This document shows, piece by piece, positions 1 to 11,158 of a stretch of DNA of 64,000 bases. Under the pieces are notes generated by a model. The model did not search any database and was not told the origin of the DNA. It saw nothing but the letters and a program-made list of their open reading frames with translations. Position 1 is the stretch's first letter. The number at the start of each line of letters is the position of its first letter. Position numbers and translations under genes: made by a program. The stretch is from Odobenus rosmarus divergens (Eukaryota > Chordata > Mammalia > Carnivora > Odobenidae): assembly GCF_000321225.1 (NCBI RefSeq), contig NW_004452134.1, positions 53,299 through 117,298 on the forward strand, written 5' to 3'.

Positions 1-104
1 ATATACAAGCAGATATGCTCTCTTTATCTCTTTCATGCCCAACCAGTTTGAAACTTTTGTGAATGCAGTTTCGCGCAAATAGAATATTGGAGAAAGGCTA
101 AATT

Positions 105-259
105 TAGCAGTCAGGCCATCTTGTCTCCAGGCTGTACTAGCTTTGTGACCTTGGGCATTTATTAACATTTCTAAGCCTCAGTTTTCTCCATTGGAAAAAT
201 GAGGTTGATATTAGTAATGTTAACACAATAATGTGGCTGTTAAGAAAATTACATGACAG
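105..259 (+). mobile_element. MIR SINE, first segment
   Basis: The stretch carries the MIR central domain in sense orientation, including CTTTGTGACCTTGGGCA near 142 and CCTCAGTTTTCTCCATTGG near 176, followed by the 'AAAATGAGG' stretch. Homology stops at the SINEC insertion at 260 and resumes at 481, so this is one MIR copy split by a later insertion. It is an ancient, non-autonomous, tRNA-derived element with no coding capacity. Confidence 0.8.
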
Positions 260-463
260 GGCGCCTGGGTGGCTCAGTTGGTTAAGCGACTGCCTTCGGC
301 TCAGGTCATGATCCTGGAGTCCCCAGATCGAGTCCCGCATCGGGCTCCCTGCTCAGAGGGGAGTCTTCTTCTCCCTCTGACCCTCTTTCCTCTCGTGCTC
401 TCTATTTCTCATTCTCTCTCTCTCAAATAAATAAATAAAATCTTTAAAAAATAATAAAAAAAG
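260..463 (+). mobile_element. CAN-SINE (SINEC), young subfamily, sense
   Basis: Full-length SINEC with the tRNA-like head (GCGCCTGGGTGGCTCAG), the GTTAAGCGACTGCCTTCGG diagnostic segment, a pyrimidine-rich 3' body and an AAATAAATAAATAAAATC tail. An exact 17-base TSD (AGAAAATTACATGACAG) lies at 243-259 and 464-480. It landed inside a MIR. The intact TSD and near-consensus body mark a recent L1-driven retroposition. The reverse complement gives a short open frame, which is not a gene. Confidence 0.95.
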
Positions 464-480
464 AGAAAATTACATGACAG

Positions 481-550
481 AGTTCATGTAAGGTATGTAT
501 CTCAGGACCTACCTATCAAATAATAAATGTTCAATAAATGTTAGCAAGTC
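481..550 (+). mobile_element. MIR SINE, second segment
   Basis: Continuation of the MIR begun at 105, after the SINEC insertion. It shows the MIR 3' end with 'AATAAATGTTCAATAAATGTTAGC' character around 520-545. Confidence 0.7.
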
Positions 551-554
551 CATT

Positions 555-1050
555 AACACATAGGTGTAATATATGCTAGGTACTCTCAGTGAATGGGACA
601 GGCAAAATCACTTGCCTAGAGAAATATAAGCTCCATGATAAAGAGAGAGACAATAAACCTATAAACAAATTAATAAATACCCCCAAAGAGATGCAATTTC
701 TGGGTTCAGTGTAAAAGATAAAATAAGTGCTGACTTTGGGGAAGGGGAGATACTATCATATTTAGGATGTTGGATAGAAGTCTCCCTGAGGAGCTGACAC
801 CTAATTTAAAACTTAATCATGTAAAGAGTTGGAAGAAGAGCATTCCAAAATGTTGTAACAGCATGAACAAAAATCCAGAGATGGGCGGACTATGGCTTGA
901 GAGTAATAAAACAGCAGGAAGTATGAAGAAAGATGAGTCAGAAGCAGTAAGCAGAGACTGGTTCATACTGAGTCTGAGAGGCCATGGTTAGGAGTTTGGG
1001 TTTTGTTTTAAGTATATACTAGGAAGTCATTTGAGGACTAGTTTATCACT
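555..1050 (-). mobile_element. L2 LINE 3' region, antisense
   Basis: The plus strand shows the antisense L2 hallmarks in order: an 'ATAAACCTATAAACAAATTAATAAAT' style stretch (650-680), 'CCCTGAGGAGCTGACA' (783-798), 'AGAAGAGCATTCCA' (833-846) and 'GGCCATGGTTAGGAGTTTGG' (979-998). This is the C-terminal and 3' UTR part of an ancient LINE-2, too decayed to encode protein. A 74-residue frame at 767-991 is an accidental antisense frame within it. Confidence 0.65.
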
Positions 1051-1872
1051 AGTAAACAATGTAGGGGTGGTATCAAACGTAGTAGTACCAGTTTCAAGGC
1101 ATTAGTAGCACCAGTATCCTTCTTGGAATACCACAAGTACTGTTTATAGAAAATAATCCATTCCCAAATATTTCTTCAATAGTTAAATGACTTGCTACAT
1201 TAAGATACATTAAATATACTAAAACTGAAAACTTCTTAAATATGGAATACATGAAGTCAAACTTTTGCTACATTTGTCATCTTACTGACCTCCAAAGTTT
1301 ATTCTAATGATCTCAATGGCAAGGATGATATGGAAAAATATTTAACAACCAGTTAATTAGAAAGAATGCTATATGCAAACCAATGGTAGCAGTGAACCAG
1401 GCTGCTGATCAGTCTGCATACAATCTCTCCCATAGTTGCTCCCTGGATTCCACATGTCTGCCATATAGTAAGCACTAAATAAATATGTGTTGAGAAAAGA
1501 AGCAGGGAGAAATACTGTTAATTAGCCATAGGACATCCTGTTATTTGTATTCCCCTCCTAGGACTTCCCTCAAAGTTCTCAAGGTCCATTGCACATATCA
1601 TTAAACAGGAGAACACATGTAATGAAGCTTAGCAAAGCATCTAGTATATAAAAAGTACCGAATAAATTGTTCGGTGAATCTTGAGGATGCATCATCTGAA
1701 ACTCAAAATCATATAGTGCTAAGGTTTCTGCCAACAGGCATGTTACAGCTAAAACTGGTCTAAGAAAACTTGCAAGAGAGATTTAAATAGCATATTCCTT
1801 TGGTTAGACCACACTTTTTTCTACAGCTTATTAGGCAGCAAGATTTATCTCAGCCTCTGTCTTCAAGCTAAA
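1051..1872. other. unassigned AT-rich stretch
   Basis: I see no gene here. Around 1452-1500 ('CATATAGTAAGCACTAAATAA') and 1636-1680 there are short pieces resembling L2 or MIR 3' ends, too short to call. The rest has no family I recognise. Confidence 0.5.
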
Positions 1873-1878
1873 ACACAC

Positions 1879-1911
<33 letters not shown>
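1873..1911. repeat. (CA)n microsatellite
   Basis: A nearly pure CA dinucleotide run with minor interruptions at both ends. It is likely to vary in length between individuals. Confidence 0.95.
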
Positions 1912-1912
<1 letters not shown>

Positions 1913-2739
1913 TATTCACACATGTAAACAAAACAAACAGAAGTAGAGAAGTTGCTCTCTTTATTGATTTCTGGACTATAGGAAAGTGCCTCAAGCACCG
2001 TCTAGAATAAAACGTCTGTTGTGAGAATGATTTTTAAAAAATAATTAAATCTAATAGAATTTAAAAATAGACAAGATATGCATTCCTTTTATTCTGCAAT
2101 ACACTCAGATGTAGTTTTTAAAGAGGCCATCTAGTAAGCATTTTCTATTCTGACTTTTTCTAGTATGAAATACCATTAATTTCTGTATATTCATTTTCTA
2201 CACAATTTTCTAAAATTGATTATGAAGTAACATAACTTTAAATCAATACAATTTTTAAGGTAAAAAACATATTGTCATTTAAGGTAGGGGAAGACAAGTA
2301 CCACATGACATTAAGGGTACCATGTGTCATGGAACATAGCCTGTGTCCACAATTTCATAATGGTGAGTTATGGAGTAGGTTTTGTAAGGGAAATATACAA
2401 GTCATATTTCAGCAACAGAAGCCAAAAGCCTCCCGATCTGCTTATCCCACAGAGAAGGACGATGGGGCCAGGCAGTGTCGGATATAATCGAAACCTCCTC
2501 ATCCTTTTTTTTTTTTTTTTCCATTTTGATAAGATACTGGGAGATAAAGGCTATTGCTGGGGAGACAAGCAAACTATTTTGGGTGTCAAGTAGTTAGGGT
2601 TAAAATGCTAAGTGTTTATAGAAGTTATCTTGTAAAATTAGGTGGTAAGTGAATTCCTTCCTGGATGGAGCAAGGTGGATATGAGGAGCCCCCAATACCA
2701 AAAGATGAAAATCGTGATGATTCCATGCTGCTTAGCATT
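1912..2739. other. unassigned AT-rich stretch
   Basis: No feature recognised apart from a poly-T run near 2504-2520. The open frames at 2272-2487 and 2324-2593 overlap in different frames, have low-complexity content and match no protein I know. Confidence 0.5.
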
Positions 2740-2839
2740 TTTTCAGTGCCTATGACTTGTCGAACTCTACAGCAAATGCTTTACTTAGCTCATTTAATCC
2801 TTAAAAGTTCTGTCTTGAACTTTCTGTTATGCTTCTTTA
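2740..2839 (-). mobile_element. MIR fragment, antisense
   Basis: The plus strand reads as the reverse complement of the MIR 3' half: a 'TTTTTCAGTGCC' start, then 'GCTTTACTTAGCTCATTTAATCCTT' at about 2779-2803. The end carries the target site of the SINEC that follows. Confidence 0.6.
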
Positions 2840-3028
2840 GATTTTATTTATTTATTTATTTGACAGAGAGAAACACAGCGAGAGAGGGAACACAAGCAGG
2901 GGGAGTGGGAGAGGGAGAAGCAGGCCCCCCGCTGAGCAGGGAGCCCGATGCAGGGCTCGATCCCAGGACCCTGGGACCATGACCTGGGACGAAGGCAGAC
3001 GCTTAACGACTGAGCCACCCAGGCGCCC
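2840..3028 (-). mobile_element. CAN-SINE (SINEC), antisense
   Basis: Full-length SINEC on the minus strand. The plus strand runs from the tail complement (ATTTTATTTATTTATTTATT) through GAGCAGGGAGCCCGATG to the head complement CTGAGCCACCCAGGCGCC. A 16-base TSD, CTGTTATGCTTCTTTA, is exact at 2824-2839 and 3029-3044. The head has the CGTCTGCCTTCG form, a different subfamily from the GCGACTGCC copies. Confidence 0.95.
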
Positions 3029-3249
3029 CTGTTATGCTTCTTTAAATTTAATACATTTGGGTGTGCTATTTCTTGTAAAATCTATTACGATAATTTGTAT
3101 TTTCGAGATAACTGTCTGTTTTGGTGAAATAGCCATGTTAGCTAAGTATACAATTATTGCATTTATTAATATAGTCAATACTAGGAAACATTTAGTAAAA
3201 CAATAAACAACTGCCAACAGTTTCTTACATTTTAAGGAGGGGGCAGCAA

Positions 3250-3625
3250 AAACAGGTAAATATATAACATGGTAGGCAATAAGTATTATAAGAAGAAAAA
3301 TAAAGTGGTTTAAAGAAAAACAGAGAACGACAGGAATATAAGTGGCTTGTTTTATATTAAGCAGCTGAGGGAGGCCTCTCTGATAAGATAAAACATGAAC
3401 AGACACCAGGACAAAGAAAGTTAGTCTGGTTGACATGTAGAGGCTGAACTATCCAGACAGAGCAAACGAAATGCAAAGGCCCTGAGGCTGATAGTGATTG
3501 ACTGGTTTAAGGAGCAGCCAGAACCCTGCCTGGCTGGACTGGAGTGAGGGAAAAGGTCAGAGAGGAGAAGGTCAGAGAGGAACAGTTAAATCCGCTGAGA
3601 GCCAAGTTAAACTTGAGATTTTGCT
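3250..3625 (-). mobile_element. L2 LINE 3' region, antisense
   Basis: Antisense L2 pattern: 'GGGAGGCCTCTCTGATAAG' at 3369-3387, then 'GCAAAGGCCCTGAGG' at 3473-3487 and 'GGCTGGACTGGAGTGAGGG' near 3532-3550. No coding capacity remains. Confidence 0.7.
3551..3580 (+). repeat. 15-base tandem duplication
   Basis: AAAAGGTCAGAGAGG is followed directly by AGAAGGTCAGAGAGG, two copies with one mismatch inside the L2 fragment. It is probably a replication-slippage duplication. Confidence 0.85.
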
Positions 3626-4744
3626 CTAAATATATATATTGTTCATACTACTGACGTCCTCACGAACTTTAATACAGCTTCTATTCATTTGTTTTGTTTT
3701 TATATTTTTTCCTTTGATCTGATTCGTAGGGCTCCGTTCATTTTAAAGATCTAGAGAGAGAGATATCTTTAGAATACAGAGCTGGGCTTCGTATCTGGGT
3801 TTTATTTTTACAAGTTTATCACTACCCTCAGATTCATTATCCTATCAATTTGGCTTTCTTTAGGTCAGTTGGGTTTTGGGTTTTCCTTTTCTTTTGGGGG
3901 TTGTAAGATGAGTTAAGTACTTTGCTTCTTCTTTACCCAAGGGTAAACTATTTGATGTTCTTATTTGCTATTATTTATAAACTGTCTGCACTATTTTCTC
4001 AAATTACAATAGTAATTTTCATTCTTTCCTGGATTTCATAGGTGGTTTTTGTTTGGTTGGTTTTTTGTTCAGCACAACTAGTGACTCAGGAGTTATTCAG
4101 AAGTACTTCTTTCCATGCAGTTTATTCTTCTTTCATCCTGCTTCCTGAATATGGGTTAATCCTGCTTCATATACTCAGAGTCCATTTTTCTTTACTTCAA
4201 ATTTTTAATAAAATATTACGGTTATGTTACTTGCAAAATATCTATTCCAAATGAAAATATTTGTCTTTACATCTTTATCTTTTACTCTTGTGCCTCAGCA
4301 CTTTTTCCCACACAGGTTTCAAATTGATTTATTTTTTTCTGTTTACTCATTTTTATGAAGATATATCTACTTAGAGTTAATAAGAGATAACAGAACATAG
4401 ATGTTTCTATGAATTCCAACACAGGATTATTACAACTGTGTTAAGATTCTACAATTGAAAAGAACTGGCTCTCTTAAACTGGCCAGATCTGGAGGATAAT
4501 CTTAATCCTAATTTTAATGTATAAACCAAGGCAATAAACCTTTTGTTATTATTCCTAAGAGCGAATAGTTCAAGAGATCTGAGACTACAACTGGTTTAGA
4601 ACCTGGTGTTGGAAAGATATTTCTTTTGTGTGTGATCATGGACAGGTTCCAAGAAATAGTAGTGGCAGAAATAATTTTTTTTTTTTTTAGAAATAGTTTA
4701 AATTTTTGAGGAACATCATAATGACTCTGTAACACTTTACATTT
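3626..4744. other. unassigned T-rich stretch, possibly decayed antisense L1
   Basis: The run of T-rich plus-strand sequence, including 'GTGACTCAGGAGTTATTCAGAAGTAC' near 4081-4106, recalls antisense L1 ORF2, but it is too decayed to be sure. The 70-residue frame at 4042-4254 has no recognisable family. I see no gene. Confidence 0.3.
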
Positions 4745-4945
4745 TTCAGTGCCTCTGCTTTGCCAAACTCTACACTACATTTTTTTTTTTTACTTATTTC
4801 ATTTAATCCCCACAAATACTCTGTGGAAAAGTTCCTATTTCCCATGTACAGATGGGAAAACTAAGGCTTTTGAGCGTCCAATTAGAGAAGAGAAATAACC
4901 ACATTCTCTCTGATATCCAAGTCTGTTCTCTAAATTACTTGTTAA
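4745..4945 (-). mobile_element. MIR, antisense, near full length
   Basis: The plus strand follows the MIR reverse complement: 'CAGTGCCTCTGCTTTGCC', an internal poly-T run, 'CATTTAATCCCCACAAATACTC', 'ACAGATGGGAAAACTAAGGC' and a trailing 'CCAAGTCTGTTCTC'. Confidence 0.7.
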
Positions 4946-5189
4946 GAAAAAAAACATACTAAAAAAATGCCATATTCCATTTTTTTAGTTAACTTTCTTC
5001 CTCTATAAATGGCATCGAATTAGATGTTGTCTGAGGTCCTTTCCTTCTTCATTTGTTCTATGGGCTTAGAAAAGTAAATTACCAGCACTAAATGGATTTT
5101 GTTTTATTTTGAAATAAGTGTTAGTACAAAATAGAACCAAATCACTTAGGAATCATTTCTAAAACAAAGGAACATATAATAGTTAGAAT

Positions 5190-5535
5190 ATTGATTGTTA
5201 CAATAATCACTGATTGGTTGTTATAACAAAGAAACTCAAAATGACAGTGGCTTAAAGGAAGCAGTATTTTATTTCCCTCTCAGGTTATCATCTGGTCAAA
5301 AGCAATCCAAACTAGGTATCGTGGATTCCTGGTGTCAGAATTATAGTTTCTTCTATCTTATTATACCACTTTCTGCCACTCAGGGACTCTGTTCAAGCCT
5401 GGATATCTGCACTAAAGCCTTTGGGCAGGATTACTGGAAAAGGTGAGGGTACACTTTTCCTTTAAGGTCACAGCATGGACGTTGCACACCTCATACACAC
5501 ATCACAGAAATAATTTAGTTTTATGGGCTAACAGA
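5190..5535. mobile_element. ancient interspersed repeat, family not placed
   Basis: Starts with 'TTGTTATAACAAAGAAACTC' and 'GTGGCTTAAA', and later has 'CCTTTAAGGTCACAGCATGGACGTTGCAC'. This order resembles a widespread ancient mammalian repeat I remember but cannot name securely. No coding potential. Confidence 0.35.
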
Positions 5536-7020
5536 AGAAGGTTGGAAAACGTAATCTGTACCTGGACACTCAGGTACTTAGCAGAAATATTTTACAACGT
5601 AATAAAGGAAGACTAGATACTGGGTGACAAACAAAGGAAATGTTTTCTTTTCCATAGTTGAGTCTACATCCAAAATTACCTCTGTATTCTTCTATTTGAT
5701 TAGGTGGATGAAGCATCACCATAGAAAAACTCAAAGAAGAAACCCGATATTTGACTATTCAGCACCATTTAATATCATTTTTTAGGAGAAAAAAAATGCT
5801 AACTACTCTGCCATGAAAACAAACAAAACAAAACAACTTGAGTCATTAAATTTCTATTCTGGAATTTTCTGAAGTTCTGTGGCTGGTTCTAAATTATGTC
5901 TTGGGTAACACAATATATAAGCATCTTGCCTATTTAATCAGCTTCTTTGCATATGAATGAAAAGCCTTTTCTACTATTATACTACTCCGTTTTACAAATA
6001 ACTTAAATGCACCTACAGTGTCTTGAAAGGACACAGGTCATTTTGAAGAACAAAATGATCCAGGGATTTAAAGAAAAGTTAATTTTTCCTACTTGTATAT
6101 TTTTGTGTTTCACATACAAGCAATCATGGATTTGAGGAGGGGGAGAGGAGGATGGAAAAATAGATAGGACTGCTGTTCATATCATCTTTAACAAGAAACA
6201 GTGCTTAATTGACAATACCTGTAGAATAGGTTCCTTCCTAAGTGTGTTTTCAAACACACACACACTCATATACATGCATATTAGTATTAGTATTGGCATT
6301 AGTAATAGAGCTCCATCTAGCGTTTACAGATATTGTAAATCACAGGTAGATTTGTTTTGATTCTTATTTAATAAATCATTTTAAGAGTAAATGCCTTTGT
6401 CTACATTTACTTCCCCACAAGACAGAAAAGTGAAATATTTTAAAAGACTACTTTAAATGACTAAACTTTGATATAGGTATTGGAATATAATAGAATGGAT
6501 TTATAAATGCTTAATTATAACTAATACATAGAATTAATGCATAATTAAGGTCTTAAAATGATTGTTTATTCTCAGAAGGAGAAAATAACTATTTATTAGT
6601 TATTAGTTAGATTTTAGAAATCCCTATATTTTTGCTTTATCTCTTACCTTTACTTTGTCTATGGAGGAACTCCCAGTTTCCACTGAAGTTAATTAAGATG
6701 GCATTCAAAATGTTAAACACAAAACACCTACAGTAAGATGAAATGTTCAGTACAGTGTCAAAACTAGGTCACTTAACACAACACAAAATTAGTTTTACTA
6801 GTTCTTTTGGTGTTGGGAGGTCTTATTTTGTGTCAGTAAAGTTTTGGCAGACAAAACAAGTCCCATTGAGATAAATCATCATAATAATTATGTTCAGCTA
6901 AAATATTGCAAATTCTAAGGTACAGAATCTCATTTCCTAATATTTCTTTAAATATCTAGAAAAATTAGTTTCCTTTATGTTAATTTCTATATATAATTCC
7001 ATTTACTCACTCATTCATTT
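5536..7020. other. unassigned AT-rich stretch
   Basis: No gene or clear repeat. It holds a short (AC) run at 6255-6267 and many short A- or T-rich tracts. Confidence 0.5.
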
Positions 7021-7084
7021 ACCTAGTCAACAACAATCATTGATATCCTATTATATGCCAAATACTATATTAAGGTACACCGGG
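7021..7084 (-). mobile_element. short MIR or L2 end, antisense
   Basis: 'CATTGATATCCTATTATATGCCAAATACTAT' at about 7038-7068 resembles the antisense 3' end of MIR or L2 (the 'tactatgtgccaggcact' motif). The fragment is very short. Confidence 0.4.
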
Positions 7085-7570
7085 AAGGACTGCTAATCAT
7101 TCCCCTGTATCCATTATCTTGTCCTTCCTTTTAGCAATAAAATCCATCCCATAGATCAGGATTTTATTTGGCATCTGACCATCTGACCACCATTTCCTAC
7201 CCTATCTCACAGCTGAGTATGGCCCTGAAACCGGATTTAAACCAATAGCTGTGAGCACGTATTATCATGTGTATATTGTGTGCAACTTCAGGTCATCTCT
7301 AAAACTAAAGCTCCTTTTCCCTTTCTGCAGAATGTAAAGAAGACAGGAGCCACCTTCAACCATGTGGATGAAAATCACAGCCAACGAATGGGCAGAATAA
7401 AGCAGTGGAAAAAAAATCTTGTGTCTCTTAATGATTTAAAGCTCTTAAAGCCAACTGGACTATATCATACAAGAGAAACAAATCCCTGTATTATTCATGC
7501 AATTATACCTTTGGATCCCATGTCTTGTTGTTAGAATGGGTTTGTTTGTACATTAATAAAGGTAAGTACA
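7085..7570 (+). mobile_element. ancient interspersed repeat, probably LTR- or DNA-type
   Basis: From about 7290 the order 'AAAGCTCCTTTTCCCTTTCTGC', 'GGAGCCACCTTCAACCATG', 'GGGCAGAATAAAGCAG' and a terminal 'TTAGAATGGG...AATAAAGG' matches an old mammalian repeat whose name I do not recall. The 84-residue frame 7280-7534 lies wholly in it and is not a gene. Confidence 0.4.
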
Positions 7571-7584
7571 CAAGATGAATGAAA

Positions 7585-8050
7585 CATGGTTCTTGACCTA
7601 ATGAATGCCCCAGAAAAATAGACAACTGTATGTCATACAGAATCATCATAATAATGAATGTCTATAGGAAAGATGTGGTCACCCTGAAAATTCTGCCTTG
7701 AGAGATTAGAGAAGGCTTCAGATGGGTTACATTATTTAAGATTGATCTTGAAATAGTAGTTTAAAATCATCACATGAAGAAATAAGCAAAAGATAGGCAG
7801 AAGGGACTCTATAGATCAAAGGACCACCAGTAACAAAGGCCTGGGGAAGACTGTCCAGAATAAATGAGGCATTTGGGAGATAGCAAATTACAAATGAATA
7901 AGAGAAAGAAACCAGTGGCTGATATGATCCTGGAGAAGGAAATATGGTAGGTTTGTACTAGCCTATGAAGAGTTTTATTGTCATTAAAATAAATTAATAT
8001 TTTACTCTATAGACAATGAATTTTCAGCAAAGAAATGATGTGAGCATGCA
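7585..8050 (-). mobile_element. L2 LINE fragment, antisense (tentative)
   Basis: 'GAGAGATTAGAGAAGGCTTCAGA' (7699-7721), 'AGGCCTGGGGAAGACTGTCC' (about 7838-7857) and 'TGAAGAGTTTTATTGTCATTAAAAT' (7965-7989) follow the order of antisense L2. The match is decayed. Confidence 0.45.
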
Positions 8051-10375
8051 ATTTATGAAACCACACAGGACTGTTATGTTCAACATGGTATCTGTGATGG
8101 TCCAAGAGTCTCTTTGGTTTCTTATTATATCTGATTTTCCTGTATAATGAGAAATTTTCCCTGGCATGGAAGATTCTCCCTTCATTCAAATTAAAATATA
8201 AGCAGCCACTTGACTAGGAAGGGACAACACAAAGAGATAAAAGGCATCCTTCTCTCAAAGACGTAATTAATCCACCATTTACATTCCCCATAGTAGTAAA
8301 CATGAACAGTAATTGGAAAACTCTAGCGCTGATATTTCTTCTGCCTTGGCCCACAGCAGTCAGTGCAGCTGAAATGCTGGAATAACTGAATGTAGTATTG
8401 CCTTTCACATTTCAGGGTCATCAGCAATTGATATTTTGAATATATTTGCATATGCTTTGCTCCTCTGTATAAACATCAGCAGAAAAACACAGATAGAAGC
8501 AAACTTACTAAAACAATGCTAAAAAATACTAATCACCTCATAGTTTCAGCCACACACACAGGGAAATTCTGTGGCAGGATGTTCAGGAAATGATTACTAA
8601 ATCCTTTTTCCACCTAACCGCATTAAGTGTTCAAAGAGGAATATTTCTATTCTATTTTGTCTTCATATTTTTCACATCATAATCGTGCATTCTCATTTAA
8701 CGTCAATCAAGAGAATCCTGAGTCCCAGGGTTTGTGGGGTAGTTATGCTTCTCCAAATTGGAAAACTGAGTCTGCAACAAGAGGGAATTTTTTTTTTCTC
8801 AGAGGGAATTTAATAATACATGGAAGTAATGATTGTCAATCAGTGAGAAACTGAAATAAATCAGAGATAAAGCCTGATGATATAAGTTCATCCAATCAAT
8901 GAGTTCTCACAGTTGGAAATTTAATTGACTATTAGGCCAACTTTTTCAAAACTGTCACACTATCAAAGATAATATCAGGCACAGCAAAGCTGTACATGAA
9001 GGCCAGACTGCAATCTCAGACACGGTAATTGGCAAATAGTGCAGACCAGCTGTCTATGCATTCTTGATATGTTTCTGCTGCTTTGTGGTATAACTTTACA
9101 ATCTCAGAAAGGTCTAGCCATCCTATAGATCACAGAGTTTTTTTGAAGGTGTGTCTCTATCTCCTCAGACAAAACTTCTGAAAAAATAGAGAGACATTTG
9201 GGAATGCACACGAATATTTTGGCTAACATTTAACATTCCCAAAACAATCAGACATTTTGTTCTCATTTGGAGACAGTTTAAAGTTACAGACATAAGATTA
9301 ATTTAAGCAGAGAAAATACAAATGGTCCAACATTTGCTCTTCATTCCCTAGAGGGTGATTTCCAGTGCATGATTTGGAAATAGAATGTTATTCATATTTG
9401 GGATATAAGTTCAGTACACATAATTTCAAAATCCTTTTGGGTTAAATTAGTCTCATATTGCTAGAAATAATAGATATGAATAAAATCACTTGCTGAACAA
9501 GAAGTCACTTGGCTAACCTGAATAGGATGCCCATTGAGAATCATTTCATTTCATTTCAAGGAGCAAGATCAACACTTTTGCCTGAATCCAAACATAGCCT
9601 TATCCATATTATTACAATTTTCCAATTTTATGCTAAAACAGATTGACTCAACATTTACAATAAAACATGTATGCTGTTTTGTGAGGCATAAGTAGAATAT
9701 AATATTTATGAAATAATATCAGAAATAACATTGCCAAGGTTGCCAAATGTTGTACTTTTCACATGGAGTCAAGATACCAGTTTGAAAACATATTCCTTCC
9801 TATAATAGGTAATCATCATCCCTCTCACATAGTGGGGTTTTTTTATTGTCCCTACCCCAGAAGCCCCTAAAGAGTTTAATGCCTACTTGTAGATAAAAGT
9901 CAGCTCCCACAGTTACTTGTGAGCATGGTAGGTTTCTATGTGAAGATATAAGAGCAGGTAGCCCCATTTTTGCCATTGCAAAAATGTGGGAGTTCTCATG
10001 AGCAAACTGATTTACCCACAGTTGTATAAGTCTAACCTGTCTGTTGAAGACACAGATAACAAGACTGTGTCTGTAACTACATGAATAAAAATGGGAATGG
10101 ACAAAAACATTATTTTTTTAAAGAAGAAAGCAAAAAGGTAATTAAAAATTTTAATATAAATACTTGTTAGGCACTTAAAGAAATTGCAACTCTAAAATGA
10201 CAGGAGAATTTTAAAGGACTGCACAAAAGGACCCCAGAACAGGAACAGAATGGAATATAGAACTATGCAGTGTAAAATTTAGCAACAACTACATCCAAAA
10301 CTAGAGTTTGAATACAACTATCCATGCCCTGCTAATGTTTTTTTTTAATAATGACGATACCCCTGCATTAGATTT
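8051..10375. other. unassigned 2.3-kb stretch
   Basis: No coding region, RNA gene or confident repeat. It holds a small CATTTC triplicate at 9542-9560 and scattered A- and T-runs. Open frames are all under 80 codons and overlap on both strands. Confidence 0.5.
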
Positions 10376-10506
10376 TGCTCTCTACTAAGCATTTCCCATA
10401 TATATTCAAGTATCACAATAAACTTTTTTATACTAGAATTACCTCATTTTGTAGATGAGGAAGCTGACTCCCAGAACTTCTAATTTAGTTCAATAAGGTT
10501 TCCTGA
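10376..10506 (-). mobile_element. MIR, antisense, first segment
   Basis: The plus strand shows 'CTACTAAGCATTTCCC', then 'TTGTAGATGAGGAAGCTGACTCCCAGA' at 10450-10476, as in reversed MIR. The MIR core resumes at 11092 beyond the LTR, so the LTR inserted into this copy. Confidence 0.65.
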
Positions 10507-11091
10507 TGTATTCATTTTCTACTGAGGTATAACAAACTACCACAAATTTAGAGTCTTAAAACAACATCTGTTTATTAGCTCAAACATCTGTAGGTCATAA
10601 GCCTGGCAGGCTATGGTTAAATTCTTTCTGGTCTGAAAATATCAGCTGGTCTTTGGCTCTTATCAGAAAGCTCTGTTGGAGAATTCACTTCCAAGTTTAT
10701 TAAAATATTTGGCAGAATTCAGTTCCTCATAGTTAGAGAGTAAGATGCTTGTTCCCTTGCTGTCTGTGAGCACGGGGCTGCTCTCAGCTGCTAACATTCA
10801 TTGGCATGTGGCCTCCACCATTTTCAAAGCCAACCATGGCACGATGAAACCTTCTCATGCCTCAAATCTTTCTGACTTCTTCTTTTGCCACTAGCAAGAG
10901 AAACTCTCTGCTTTTAAAGGGTGAAACAATGGGGTCAAGCCTAGAAAGACAATCTTTGTATTTTAAGATTAACTGAAGTGAGATTATAATTACCTCTGCA
11001 AAATCCTTTCATAGTAGTACTTAGATTTCTGTTTGAATAACCAAAAGATAGGAGTCTAGCAGGTGCCATCTTTAGAAATCTGCCTACCACA
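10507..11091 (-). mobile_element. MaLR (MLT1-type) solo LTR, antisense
   Basis: The plus strand begins TGTATTCATTTTCTACTGAGG, has CAAACTACCACAAATTTAGA and the antisense polyadenylation zone (CTGTTTATTAGC), and ends in CTGCCTACCACA, the reverse complement of an MLT1-class LTR start. Internal landmarks such as 'CTTTTAAAGGGTGAAAC' and 'CCTCTGCAAAATCC' are in the expected order. It is a solo LTR of an ancient non-infectious ERVL-MaLR retrotransposon with no internal coding region. It splits a MIR. Confidence 0.75.
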
Positions 11092-11158
11092 CTTGGCTTG
11101 CAGGCAGTAGAATCAGAATTCGAATTCAGGATACTGATTAGAAATCAAAACCATACCG
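11092..11158 (-). mobile_element. MIR, antisense, second segment
   Basis: 'GGCAGTAGAATCAGAATTCGAATTCAGGATAC' at 11103-11134 is the reversed MIR core ('...agccgggattcgaacccaggc'). It continues the MIR interrupted by the LTR at 10507-11091. Confidence 0.65.

Noticed and set aside
260..340. tRNA genes at the SINE heads
   Set aside because: The heads resemble tRNA (promoter box-like GGTGGCTCAG, GGTTAAGCG) but belong to SINEC copies with bodies, tails and TSDs; none is a free-standing tRNA gene.
2665..2982. 105-codon frame as a gene
   Set aside because: The C-terminal half translates the antisense SINEC at 2840-3028; the rest lies in a MIR.
7280..7534. 84-codon frame as a gene or exon
   Set aside because: It lies entirely within an ancient interspersed repeat and has no family match.
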